A stretch of DNA of 64,000 nucleotides. Origin: Rhizobiaceae bacterium. Lineage in GTDB: Bacteria; Pseudomonadota; Alphaproteobacteria; Rhizobiales; Rhizobiaceae. The position numbers and the translations under genes are program-made. The notes beneath the pieces are model-generated. The model was not told the origin of the DNA and searched no databases. It saw only the letters and a program-made list of their open reading frames with translations. Shown here piece after piece: positions 1 through 8,183 of the stretch (the first letter of the stretch is position 1; the number at the start of each line of letters is the position of its first letter). Location: positions 62,001 to 126,000 of the forward strand of contig JAHBYV010000009.1 in assembly GCA_019635795.1 (NCBI GenBank), given 5' to 3'.

Positions 1-824
1 TATCCGACGAATGCACGTTCCAGAACGAAAGTGTTCGGGCTGTTCAGAGAACCCTCTTCGAAACCGCGCTTTTCAAGGATCGCCTTAACGTCCTGATTAA
101 GCTGCATGGAGCCGCAAATCATGACCCTGTCCGTTTCGGGATTGAGGGCTTCAATGCCAAGGTCCGAGAAAATCTTGCCGCTCTCAATCAGATCGGTGAT
201 CCGGCCCATATAGGGCGATTCTTCCCGGGTGGTTGTAGAATAGAGCGTTACTTGCGGGGAAAATTCTCCGATCAGCGGATCGTCCGCAAGGTTGGCGATC
301 AGTTCCTTGCCATAAGCCAACTCGGCAACCTCCCGGCAGGTATGCGTAAGAACAAGCTGGCCGAACTTTTCATACGTGTCTGGATCCCGAACAAGGCTGG
401 CAAAGGGAGCAATGCCGGTACCTGTCGAAATCATGAACAGGCGGCGCGCCGGTGTAAGCGCATCAATCACCAGAGTGCCCGTCGATTTTTGTTTCATCAG
501 AACGGTGTCGCCCGGCTGGATGAGCTGAAGATGTTCGGTCAGGGGACCATCCGGCACCTTGATCGAGAAAAATTCCAGTTCTTCATCCCATGCGGGCGAA
601 GCGATGGAATAAGCACGAAAAACAGGGCGTTCAGCATTCGGCAAGCCGATCATGACGAACTCGCCGGAACGGAAGCGAAAGCTCTGCGGCCGCGTGATAC
701 GGAACTTGAACAGCCGGTCCGTATAGTGCTGCACCGAAACGACCGTCTCTGCATAGACGTTCGCCGGAATGGGAAATTTTGGCGCGTCGCTTTCGACGGC
801 CTTTAGCGAAGTTGAGTGGTGCAT
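1..824 (-). CDS. fpr: Ferredoxin--NADP(+) reductase, 274 codons, stop codon cut by the window edge
   Basis: This is an FAD flavoenzyme that passes electrons between NADP(H) and ferredoxin or flavodoxin in the cytoplasm. In frame from the ATG at 824 the protein shows the FAD-binding stretch RAYSIASPAWDEELEFFS near residues 75-92, the NADP-site segment STGTGIAPFASL and the C-terminal MICGSM block. It ends ERAFVG followed by TA at bases 2-1, so only the last base of a probable stop codon is missing and the protein is essentially complete. No strong ribosome-binding site precedes 824, but no better in-frame start is present. The upstream region carries the same GTATAC-centred palindrome (870-885) as the nicotinate operon promoter, 46 bp from the start codon. 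That suggests co-regulation and a job supplying reduced ferredoxin to the reductase at 2332-3840. The family call is firm; the pathway link is inference. Confidence 0.9.
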   Translation of the reverse strand, partial: MHHSTSLKAVESDAPKFPIPANVYAETVVSVQHYTDRLFKFRITRPQSFRFRSGEFVMIGLPNAERPVFRAYSIASPAWDEELEFFSIKVPDGPLTEHLQLIQPGDTVLMKQKSTGTLVIDALTPARRLFMISTGTGIAPFASLVRDPDTYEKFGQLVLTHTCREVAELAYGKELIANLADDPLIGEFSPQVTLYSTTTREESPYMGRITDLIESGKIFSDLGIEALNPETDRVMICGSMQLNQDVKAILEKRGFEEGSLNSPNTFVLERAFVG

Positions 825-869
825 CGAAGGTCGGACCTGTCCAAATCTTTGGGTCGTGTTTCTGAGATT

Positions 870-885
870 TATTAGTATACAAACG
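870..885. promoter_or_regulatory. Putative MarR (NicR-like) operator upstream of fpr
   Basis: The 16 bp read tattagtatacaaacg. They form an imperfect palindrome around GTATAC and match the site at 7471-7486 at the core and inner arms. On the minus strand a TTGACC (898-893) lies just upstream and could be the -35 of fpr, so a bound repressor would cover the -10 region. The nearby MarR protein (1029-1445) is the obvious candidate binder. The sequence match is direct observation; binding is inference. Confidence 0.6.
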
Positions 886-1028
886 AATATCGGGTCAAGA
901 TTGCGGCCTGAAACCCGGTTCCAAACATCTGCATCGTCGAAGATCATTCGTTTCGTCATTCGTTGATCGCGCAGAATAAACCTGCATCGAACAAAGCACC
1001 TTGAAATTCAGAAGCTCACACATGGCGG

Positions 1029-1445
1029 CTATGAAATCCTCTTCAACAATTTTAGCAAAGTTTCAGCTTCGCGCCCAGAAAGCGGAGCGAGTGTTTCTGC
1101 GGTAATTCGCCCTGCCTGCGAAACCAGTTGTGCCACGGCTTCCCTGCCCTGCGGCGTAATATGCACACTGACGCGCCGCCGGTCGGCATTATCGCGCTCT
1201 ACAAACACCAGCCCGCGGGCCTTGAGACGGTCGATTACGCCCTTGATGGTTGCGGCATCCATTGCGACCAACTGCCCAAGCTGGCTTTGTGAGGTCGTAC
1301 CGACTTCCTGAAGCATTTCGAGTGTCGCAAACTGCGGCGGTGTCAGGTCGGATATATGCGAGGCAAAAATCGACACATGCCGCTGATGGGCTTTTCGCAG
1401 CACGAAGCCGATCTGGTCCTGTAATTGATACTTGTCCTTGGTCAT
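1029..1445 (-). CDS. MarR family regulator, NicR/BpsR-like candidate
   Basis: This 138-residue protein has the usual MarR length. It has a helical N-terminus, then a winged helix-turn-helix around residues 35-100: the recognition segment SQSQLGQLVAMDAATIKG is followed by the wing RDNADRRRVSVHITPQG, which contains the family DxRR pattern. It is the last gene of the five-gene operon that starts at 7423, and its ATG overlaps the stop of the UPF0280 gene by 4 bp, so it is co-expressed with the enzymes. MarR proteins NicR (Pseudomonas putida) and BpsR (Bordetella) repress nicotinate genes and respond to 6-hydroxynicotinate. By analogy this one may bind the palindromes at 870-885 and 7471-7486. Family membership is secure; ligand and targets are inferred. 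Confidence 0.9.
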   Translation of the reverse strand: MTKDKYQLQDQIGFVLRKAHQRHVSIFASHISDLTPPQFATLEMLQEVGTTSQSQLGQLVAMDAATIKGVIDRLKARGLVFVERDNADRRRVSVHITPQGREAVAQLVSQAGRITAETLAPLSGREAETLLKLLKRIS

Positions 1446-2335
1446 CGGCAGCCGGCGAGTTTTTGTGGCATGGGCGGAGTTGCTGTTTTCTCAATCTGGC
1501 TTTGATGCCGGAAATTCTGGGTCAGGCGCTTTTGACCATCGAGATAGAGCGCAGCGCCTGCAATCAGGCCCGCTCTACGCAGTCCGTCAGCTTTGCGCAA
1601 ACCGGATTCCAGCGCGGCATCGACCTCATGCAATGCAAGGTGACCAACACTGACCGTAACCAACTTGCCGCGGAGATCGCTATCAGGCTGCAAGCTTGCA
1701 GCGGGCGCTCGTTTGACAGCCGGATGGTTCGGCAGATCGACAGCATTTGCAATGATGGTGGCAGCAGCATCGGCTTGTGCGGCGGTTGCGGCCAGCACTG
1801 TCACGGCATCGGCAATTCCAAGCGAGAATGAGCGCCCGCGCCAGCCGCTCGTCGCCACACCGCGCACATTATCATTCGATTCGATAGCGATACGATCCTT
1901 GAATCCATTGCCTGTTCCGGCAATCGCCAACTTCATTGTTTCACCATTCCCGAGCCAGATTGCGCTATCGCCGCCGTTATTAACGTAAGCCTTGCTCAGC
2001 CTGTTGCCCTGAAGCATATGACGCAGAATTTCATCGGCCACCGCACCCGCAACGGCTGCCATTGGCGTTATGAATTCCGGAAAGAACGGGTTTGTGGCCG
2101 CTTCCATTTTTTGTGCGACATGCCCGGCAAGGTCGCGAGGCTGCCCTTCAACAGGCGAACGCAGCTCTGGCAATTCGCGCACCAGCTCCTCCAGGATCGT
2201 GCTGAACCGGTCCGTGGCGCGCTCATATGCGCGGCGCACCTGTGCAGGTTCCCCGAAAGCCTCCGCAATAATGTCAATCGGCCCGTGGTTGAGGTGAAGC
2301 CTGCGGCCCAGCATGGCTGCCTGAGGGCCGGTCAT
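1442..2335 (-). CDS. UPF0280 family protein of unknown function (ApbE-like)
   Basis: This 297-residue protein belongs to UPF0280 (COG2122), which is distantly related to the FAD:protein FMN transferase ApbE. It starts MTGPQAAMLGRRLHLNHGP and has a central AAVAGAVADEILRHM segment and the motif YVNNGGDSAIWLGNGE (residues about 117-132), which recalls the ApbE nucleotide-binding NxGGD signature. No signal peptide or membrane segment is visible. The gene overlaps the reductase-like gene upstream and the marR gene downstream by 4 bp each, so it is translated as part of the pathway operon. It could modify or load a flavin onto a partner, or carry out a further step on the reduced ring. The sequence does not decide this. 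Confidence 0.85.
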   Translation of the reverse strand: MTGPQAAMLGRRLHLNHGPIDIIAEAFGEPAQVRRAYERATDRFSTILEELVRELPELRSPVEGQPRDLAGHVAQKMEAATNPFFPEFITPMAAVAGAVADEILRHMLQGNRLSKAYVNNGGDSAIWLGNGETMKLAIAGTGNGFKDRIAIESNDNVRGVATSGWRGRSFSLGIADAVTVLAATAAQADAAATIIANAVDLPNHPAVKRAPAASLQPDSDLRGKLVTVSVGHLALHEVDAALESGLRKADGLRRAGLIAGAALYLDGQKRLTQNFRHQSQIEKTATPPMPQKLAGCR

Positions 2336-3840
2336 CGACGCGCCTGTTCAATCTGGGCGGCCATCGGCCACGGATTTCCTATGGGTGCCGCTTCTTCCAC
2401 TCTGGGATTGTAGTATTCCCCACCTCGCTGCAAGATATCGTCGACCGTGCGAATTTCTTCCTCATACCCGCCAAGCGCCAGATAGTCGTCGCGCCTCAAC
2501 GTGAATTCGATAGGTGCAACAAGCGCGGGTGTCGGCACATAACCGAACGCGTTGTCCGGCACGCGCGTAACATCGACCATGAGCGTTATGCCGCCGCCGG
2601 GCCACACATAGACGGGCGCACCTCCCACAGTCACATATGTTTTGAGGCCCTGCACGGAGCGCGTCAGATTAACCGGATTCTCAACCACGCCAGCGCGCAG
2701 CGATCCCCCGGCACCGCCAACGAACAGCACAGTGCACACAGCCGGTTCACAATTCTGCTCAATCAGATCGACGGATTTTCGCAATCGTTCAGGGAACGGC
2801 TTGAGCACCGGCTTCAAATCGTCGTCCAGTTCGTAATAGGCAAACTGCTCGCCGGTCGTCGAAACCATCATCATCGAAAGGCCAGGTCTGGCACCCTTTG
2901 CCGCGTTCCACGGGCCAAGGATTTGCAGCGGATCTTCGATCGTGGTGCCGCCCCAGCCCTGTCCAGGCTCGGCAACCTTGAAGTAGCGCCCCGGCGTGGA
3001 ACGTCTCCCGACGATCTTGATGCCCGTATCTTCCCAGCCGATCACCTTGCCTGCCTGATGCTCGGACACGACGCCGGTGATATGGTCATCCACAACAACC
3101 ACCTCGTCCACCAGCCCGCGCCACTGTTTGGCGAACATACCTATCGTCGCCGAACCGCAGCCAACACGCATACGCTGCTCTGCCTTGCCATCAATGATCG
3201 GAGGCTTTCCCGCTTCAACCACCAGCGTTGTGCCGCCATCTATTGAAAGCTCAACGGGCTGGCGGTTGCACAGCGCCAGCAGCGTGTCGCAAGTTACGCG
3301 CCCCTCCTGTTTTGAGCCGCCGGTCAGGTGGTGGACACCGCCCAGCGACAACATTTGTGAGCCATATTCAGCGGTGGTGACATGGCCAACCGCCTCACCT
3401 TTCGCCCGCACCACTGCGGTTTCCGGACCAAGATGCCTGTCCGTGTCGATTTTGATCTTCACGCCGCAGTAAGAGAAAATCCCTTCCGTCACCACGGTTA
3501 CCAGATCCACGCCTTCGACTTCCTGACTGACGATGAAGGGTGCGGGCTTGTAATCCGGATAGGTTGTTCCCGCGCCGATGGCCGAGACAAAACGCTGGCG
3601 GGTGTTCACCAGCTCACCGTCCCATTCCTCACCGTCGAAGCGAACAAGCTGTTCGTGCTCAAGAATGCGCAGCGGATCGCAACGCGTAATCCGTCCATCG
3701 AAATTGCCGTACCGATCACATGCGCCGGTTCGCCCCTCCGCGATGTAGCACATCACCGGACATGCGTCGCAGCGCAGCTTTTCGGCGACCTTTTTTTCTC
3801 CCGGCTCGTGGGTATCGAACCGTTCCGAAAGCTCATTCAT
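2332..3840 (-). CDS. hnr: 6-hydroxynicotinate reductase-like iron-sulfur protein
   Basis: This 502-residue protein resembles 6-hydroxynicotinate reductase, which uses reduced ferredoxin to form 1,4,5,6-tetrahydro-6-oxonicotinate in anaerobic nicotinate fermentation and whose homologues occur in aerobic alphaproteobacteria. The N-terminus holds clustered cysteines at about positions 24, 27, 31, 41 and 54 (CDACPVMCYIAEG followed by CDRYGN), fitting a 4Fe-4S site. Glycine-rich stretches such as VGCGSATIGMFAKQW and FVGGAGGSLRAGVV follow. The gene overlaps the hydroxylase gene upstream and the UPF0280 gene downstream by 4 bp. The adjacent molybdenum hydroxylase, which would make 6-hydroxynicotinate, and a nicotinamidase support the substrate. 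The exact reaction is unproven; a reductase of a related hydroxylated heterocycle is the alternative. Confidence 0.75.
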   Translation of the reverse strand: MNELSERFDTHEPGEKKVAEKLRCDACPVMCYIAEGRTGACDRYGNFDGRITRCDPLRILEHEQLVRFDGEEWDGELVNTRQRFVSAIGAGTTYPDYKPAPFIVSQEVEGVDLVTVVTEGIFSYCGVKIKIDTDRHLGPETAVVRAKGEAVGHVTTAEYGSQMLSLGGVHHLTGGSKQEGRVTCDTLLALCNRQPVELSIDGGTTLVVEAGKPPIIDGKAEQRMRVGCGSATIGMFAKQWRGLVDEVVVVDDHITGVVSEHQAGKVIGWEDTGIKIVGRRSTPGRYFKVAEPGQGWGGTTIEDPLQILGPWNAAKGARPGLSMMMVSTTGEQFAYYELDDDLKPVLKPFPERLRKSVDLIEQNCEPAVCTVLFVGGAGGSLRAGVVENPVNLTRSVQGLKTYVTVGGAPVYVWPGGGITLMVDVTRVPDNAFGYVPTPALVAPIEFTLRRDDYLALGGYEEEIRTVDDILQRGGEYYNPRVEEAAPIGNPWPMAAQIEQARR

Positions 3841-6578
3841 TTTCGTGCGTCCTTGATCGCTGCCAGGATGCGTGCAGGTGTTGCCGGAAGCTGCGTAACC
3901 AGCACGCCTGTCGCGTGGCGTATTGCATTGAGAATGGCGGGCGCGGTGGGTATCAGCACATGCTCGCCCAACCCCTTCGCTCCAAATGGACCTTCCGCAT
4001 CCGGAACCTCCACCAATATTGTTTCTATTGGCGGAACATCCCCGATTGTCGGGATCAGATAGTCGTGCAGGTTTTCGGTGCGGCCCGGAATGTACTCTTC
4101 CATCAGCGCCATGCCGATGCCTTGTGCAATGCCACCTTCGATCTGTCCTTCAGCCAGCAGCGGGTTGATCGCTTTGCCCACATCATGAGCCGCCGTAATC
4201 TTCAAAAGCTTCACGGTCCCAAGCCGGATATCGACTTCGAGTTCAACCATTTGCGCGCCGTAGCCGTAAACGGCGTAGGGTCGTCCCTGACCTTTTTCAT
4301 CGAGCGCGCTGGTGGGCGGATCGTATGTTTCCTGCGCTGAAAACACATAGCGCAAACCATCTGCCGGCAAGGCACCGAGATCGATCGCCCGGCGCGTATC
4401 GCCTTCGCAAATAATCAGGCACCCATCATCCAAAGCCAGCGTTGCCGCATTGGAAACATTGGCGAAGCGCAAAATCTTGTCCCGCAACGCCCTTGCAGAC
4501 TTTTCCGCCGCCTTGCCACTCACGAATGTTTGGCGCGACGCTGAGGTCTTGCCCGCATCGGGTGTAAGAGATGTGTCTGCTCCAATCAGATCAATGCAGC
4601 ACAGCGGAACCCCAAGCGCATCAGCGGCAATCTGGCTGATAACTGTGTTCGAGCCCTGACCAATATCAACAGCACCCTGATGCAGCTTGACCCTTCCATC
4701 CGCAGAAATGCCGATCAGAATCGTAGAAGGATTGGGCAGCGACGTATTCCCGCAACCATACCAGCAAGACGCGACACCGACGCCGCGGCGAATGAAAATG
4801 CCTGATTCATTAGCCGACTTACGATCATGAAGCGCACGCGTCCAATGTGGCCTTAGCGCTTCCAGACAAGCGGCGATTCCCACACCCGCTTCCAGCACAT
4901 GACCTGTTACGGTCGCGTCCCCATTTCGCAGCGCGTTGGCAATACGCAATTCAAGCCGGTCCATGCCAATCTGGTCTGCAAGCTGATCGTACAGTGTTTC
5001 CTGCATGATGGTGGCTTGTGGAACTCCAAAGCCACGGAAGGCTCCGGAAACCGGGCCATTGGTATGAACTGCAACGCTATTTGCCCGGTAATTCGGCGTG
5101 AAATATGGGCCTGACGCGTGAACTGGAACACGATTTGCCACAGTTGGCCCCCAACTTGCGTAAGCGCCGGTGTTGAAGGTTCCATTGAAACGCATGGCGA
5201 CAATGCGGCCATTTTCGTCCGCGCCAATTTCGGCCGACATGGTTGCCGGGTGGCGCTTTGTCGATGCCATCATCGATTCCGCGCGTGTGAAGGCCAGCAC
5301 CGCCGCACGGCCCGTCTTTAAAGCCACGAGGCCAATCAATGGTTGGACGGAAATATCAAGTTTGGAACCAAATCCACCCCCGGTTGCGGTGGGCACAATG
5401 CGAACTTTTTCCACTGGCAAGCCAAGCAGTTTCGCTGTGTCATCTCGGTCCATGAAAGGCGCCTGCGTACAGGCTGTAATGACGAGCGTATCGCCATCCA
5501 TGACTGCAAATCCGGCTTCAGGCTCGATATAAGCGTGCTCGACATACGCAGTTTTAATCGTTCCGGTAACGGTATAATCCCCGCCTTCCATGGCACTATC
5601 CGGATTTCCGCGCTCAACATAGCCACGCACCAGAATATTGTCCGCGCGGCTTTCATGCAGAACCGGATTGGCAGGCCCCGGTTCAAGCGCATGTTCGAGC
5701 GGCTCCCATTCAACGGGGAAATCGCTCGCATCAAAATCGTGCAGGGCCGAACGCTCCAGTGCCACCAGAGCAATTGCCTCGCCTCGGAACCGGGCAGCAC
5801 CTTCGGCCAGAGCCGGTTGATCTGCAAAAGCCGGAATGACACCAAAACAATTGATGCCGGGCATATCCGCCGCAGTGAAGACACCGGCGATTGCTGGATT
5901 TGCCAGCCTATACTTTTCAAGATCGCCCAAGCGGAAGCGCGCATGATGATAGGGGGATCGGATCACCACCACGGCCAGCGCATCGGCGGGAAAACTGTCA
6001 GCGCCAAACTTCTCACGCCCATCCACCTTCGGCACACCGTCGAGCCTTGCGGGCGACGCGCCGACCGCCGAGCCCCGCGCGATACCCGATGGCGCTTCGG
6101 CACTTCGCCCACAGTCGACTTCGCCAGCCACCGCCAGCACGGCCGCGATGATCTTGCGATAGCCCGTACACCGGCAAAGAACCCCGCCCAGAGCATCCCT
6201 GACCTCAAACTCGTTCGGGCGGGGATTGCGTTCAAGCAAGGCAGATGCCGCCATCAAAAAGCCCGGAGTACAGATGCCGCATTGAGCCGCGCCATGAGCC
6301 AGAAAAGCGTCCTGCAAAGCAGACAAGCGTTCGCCTGCCAGTCCCTCCACGGTACGTATTCGGCAGCCATCGACAGCCGCAGCGGGTGCAAGGCACGCGC
6401 AGACCGCCTCGCCATCCACCAACACGGTGCAAGCTCCGCAATCGCCAGCATCGCAGCCGACTTTCGTTCCCGTCAGACCCAACTCGTCTCGCAACAGGCT
6501 CGAAAGTCGTGTGAGCGGATCGACATTGAGCGTCACGCTTGTGCCGTTCACATCAAGATTGATTGATTGACTCTTCAT
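3837..6578 (-). CDS. Molybdenum hydroxylase, fused 2Fe-2S and molybdopterin subunit (probable nicotinate dehydrogenase)
   Basis: This 913-residue protein of the xanthine dehydrogenase family fuses two modules that are often separate. Residues 1-160 form a CoxS/XdhA-type domain with two 2Fe-2S sites: C42, C47, C50 and C62 (GCDAGDCGACTV), then C100, C103, C135 and C137 (QCGICTPG and LCRCTGYRK). Residues about 170-913 form the molybdopterin-binding large subunit, with TGGGFGSKLD, the GAFRGFGVPQ motif and, near the C-terminus, FGAKGLGEHV, whose glutamate is the expected catalytic base. It starts at an ATG overlapping the FAD-subunit stop by 4 bp. Hydroxylation of nicotinate at C6 is inferred from the reductase-like gene downstream and pncA. 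Purine or another N-heterocycle remains possible because the family signature alone does not set the substrate. Confidence 0.85.
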   Translation of the reverse strand: MKSQSINLDVNGTSVTLNVDPLTRLSSLLRDELGLTGTKVGCDAGDCGACTVLVDGEAVCACLAPAAAVDGCRIRTVEGLAGERLSALQDAFLAHGAAQCGICTPGFLMAASALLERNPRPNEFEVRDALGGVLCRCTGYRKIIAAVLAVAGEVDCGRSAEAPSGIARGSAVGASPARLDGVPKVDGREKFGADSFPADALAVVVIRSPYHHARFRLGDLEKYRLANPAIAGVFTAADMPGINCFGVIPAFADQPALAEGAARFRGEAIALVALERSALHDFDASDFPVEWEPLEHALEPGPANPVLHESRADNILVRGYVERGNPDSAMEGGDYTVTGTIKTAYVEHAYIEPEAGFAVMDGDTLVITACTQAPFMDRDDTAKLLGLPVEKVRIVPTATGGGFGSKLDISVQPLIGLVALKTGRAAVLAFTRAESMMASTKRHPATMSAEIGADENGRIVAMRFNGTFNTGAYASWGPTVANRVPVHASGPYFTPNYRANSVAVHTNGPVSGAFRGFGVPQATIMQETLYDQLADQIGMDRLELRIANALRNGDATVTGHVLEAGVGIAACLEALRPHWTRALHDRKSANESGIFIRRGVGVASCWYGCGNTSLPNPSTILIGISADGRVKLHQGAVDIGQGSNTVISQIAADALGVPLCCIDLIGADTSLTPDAGKTSASRQTFVSGKAAEKSARALRDKILRFANVSNAATLALDDGCLIICEGDTRRAIDLGALPADGLRYVFSAQETYDPPTSALDEKGQGRPYAVYGYGAQMVELEVDIRLGTVKLLKITAAHDVGKAINPLLAEGQIEGGIAQGIGMALMEEYIPGRTENLHDYLIPTIGDVPPIETILVEVPDAEGPFGAKGLGEHVLIPTAPAILNAIRHATGVLVTQLPATPARILAAIKDARK

Positions 6579-7423
6579 CGGACAGACCGCTCCGAGGATA
6601 TGGCTTGCTCAATCGCTCGTGAGACGATTTCGCGGGCTGCATCCAGTCGATATTCGGAACTGGCGCGCACATCGTCGATCGGTGAAAGTTCGGGCATTGC
6701 GGCCCCTGCAACAATGCCATTTGCGCGGCTTATGTCCTGCCCGCCCAATTCACTCTCCAAAGTGAACAGGCGCTGGGCAACCGCCGAACATGCGCCGACT
6801 GCAATGGCTGCTTTTCTGATCGTGTGGTCAGACACTTCCAGTCGAACCGCAGCCATCGCAATGGAAATGACAAGATACCGCCGCGCGCCAAGCTTCTGGA
6901 ACGAAGAAACACCTGCAACGGAAGCTTTGGGCACTCGAATTGCGGTCAGCAATTCTTCATTGCGCCGCAAGGTTTGCCTGTTGCCCACAATGAAGTCGCC
7001 AAGCGGCACGTGTCTTGTCCCGCGTTGGGAACGCAACTCCACATCGGCATCAAGCACGAGCAATGGCGGCACACCATCGGCCGCAGGCGACGCATTGCAC
7101 AAATTGCCTGCGACAGTCGCAACATTCTGGATTTGGACCGATCCGACTTCACGCGCTGCTTGTTTGAGCGCATCAAATGCAGCGGGAAGCTTTGCCCGCA
7201 CAATCTCTGTCCAGGTCGTCCGCGCACCGATAACAATATGTGTGTCAGTCGTCGTGATCCCTCGCAATTGATCGAGAGCATTCAGATCCAGAACATTATC
7301 GGTAATGGGCTTGTTGCCCTGAGCGGGATAAAAATCCGTCGCGCCTGCCAGCGGTCGCCAGCTTGTCTGCGCAAGCAGAGCAAGCGCTTCATTGACCGTA
7401 GTGGGTTTCGCGTAGCGTGGCAC
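6575..7423 (-). CDS. Molybdenum hydroxylase FAD-binding subunit (CoxM/XdhB type)
   Basis: This 282-residue protein is the medium subunit partner of the fused large subunit. It begins MPRYAKPTTVNEALALLAQ, has the first FAD contact region RPLAGATDFYPAQ and the second, VATVAGNLCNASPAADG (near residues 110-126), and ends in the CO dehydrogenase flavoprotein C-terminal domain with GACSAVAQRLF. An FAD subunit implies that electrons leave to NAD(P) or a similar soluble acceptor, unlike the cytochrome-linked NicAB enzyme of pseudomonads. It is the first gene of the operon. A promoter reading TTGACA-N16-TATCAT (7511-7484) lies upstream, with the palindrome 7471-7486 over its -10 and start region. Confidence 0.88.
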   Translation of the reverse strand: MPRYAKPTTVNEALALLAQTSWRPLAGATDFYPAQGNKPITDNVLDLNALDQLRGITTTDTHIVIGARTTWTEIVRAKLPAAFDALKQAAREVGSVQIQNVATVAGNLCNASPAADGVPPLLVLDADVELRSQRGTRHVPLGDFIVGNRQTLRRNEELLTAIRVPKASVAGVSSFQKLGARRYLVISIAMAAVRLEVSDHTIRKAAIAVGACSAVAQRLFTLESELGGQDISRANGIVAGAAMPELSPIDDVRASSEYRLDAAREIVSRAIEQAISSERSVR

Positions 7424-7470
7424 GCAATGCCTTCCATTGGCCTGAACCCCCAGCTATCAGGGGCAAAATT

Positions 7471-7486
7471 CATTTGTATACGAATG
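7471..7486. promoter_or_regulatory. Putative MarR operator upstream of the hydroxylase operon
   Basis: The sequence catttgtatacgaatg is an almost perfect 16-bp palindrome with one mismatched pair. It is centred on GTATAC, 48 bp upstream of the start at 7423. The fpr site at 870-885 has the same core and nearly the same distance to its start codon (46 bp). It overlaps the predicted -10 box, as expected for a repressor. The divergent pncA gene begins 98 bp to the other side and may share the control. Confidence 0.65.
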
Positions 7487-7511
7487 ATATTCATTAATTC
7501 CCGTTTGTCAA
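7484..7511 (-). promoter_or_regulatory. Predicted sigma-70 promoter of the hydroxylase operon
   Basis: On the minus strand TTGACA (7511-7506) is followed after 16 bases by TATCAT (7489-7484). The -35 box is perfect and the spacing is close to optimal. The -10 box overlaps the GTATAC palindrome, so repressor and polymerase would compete. No transcript evidence is available. Confidence 0.5.
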
Positions 7512-7583
7512 AGCAAGCTTTATCTTGCACGAAAACAGGGGACCTATATTTTCGTCTGAACGAACACGAACCGGAGTCGGAAG

Positions 7584-8183
7584 TTGTCCTCAAGCGCGCT
7601 CATCGTCATCGACATACAGAATGATTTTTGTCCCGGCGGCGCTCTGGCCGTAACAGGTGGTGATGAAATCGTTCCTCTGGTCAATCGCATGATCGAAAAC
7701 TACGAGCATGTGATCCTGACACAAGACTGGCACCCGACTGCGCATTCCAGCTTTGCCTCAACCCATACGGGGCGCGCGCCCTTCGAAACGATCGAGGCTG
7801 CCTATGGACCGCAGACCTTGTGGCCTGACCATTGCGTTCAGGGAACGCCCGGCGCGGAATTTCACCCTGACCTTGTGTGGACAAAGGCTGAACTGGTAGT
7901 TCGCAAGGGGTTTCGGCGGGGGATCGATTCTTACTCCGCCTTCTTTGAGAACGACCACAAGACGCCAACCGGTCTGGGTGGGTATCTGAAAGAGCGCGGG
8001 ATTTCGGAACTGACGCTCGTTGGTTTAGCCACAGATTATTGCGTTGCCTATTCGGCGCTGGATGCCGCACGGCTTGGGTTCAACGTTTCCGTGCAGATGG
8101 ATGCTTGCCGCGCGATCGACCTTGGAGGTTCGTTGCAAACCATGACTGAAGCCATGGGCGATGCGGGGGTTTCGCTCAGATAA
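7584..8183 (+). CDS. pncA: Nicotinamidase/pyrazinamidase
   Basis: This 199-residue cysteine hydrolase converts nicotinamide to nicotinate and ammonia. The Asp-Lys-Cys triad is visible as D10 (VIDIQNDF), K108 (VVRKGF) and C153 (GLATDYCV). The metal ligands are D48 and H50 (TQDWHP) and H83 (WPDHCVQG). The start is a TTG at 7584 preceded by GGAG 7 bases upstream; no ATG occurs nearby in frame. It is transcribed away from the hydroxylase operon, and its product nicotinate would be that operon's substrate, which supports the nicotinate reading. It also serves NAD salvage. Transcription ends at the strong hairpin at 8184-8219. Confidence 0.93.
   Translation: MSSSALIVIDIQNDFCPGGALAVTGGDEIVPLVNRMIENYEHVILTQDWHPTAHSSFASTHTGRAPFETIEAAYGPQTLWPDHCVQGTPGAEFHPDLVWTKAELVVRKGFRRGIDSYSAFFENDHKTPTGLGGYLKERGISELTLVGLATDYCVAYSALDAARLGFNVSVQMDACRAIDLGGSLQTMTEAMGDAGVSLR

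Noticed and set aside
5343-6566. Long plus-strand open frame opposite the molybdenum hydroxylase
   Set aside because: It is antisense to a gene with clear cofactor motifs, its translation shows no domain, and GC-rich codon bias easily opens such frames.
1442-7423. Purine (xanthine) degradation operon as the reading of the molybdenum hydroxylase cluster
   Set aside because: No xdhC chaperone, urate oxidase or allantoin genes are near, while the reductase-like gene and pncA fit nicotinate better. It remains a fallback for the hydroxylase alone.
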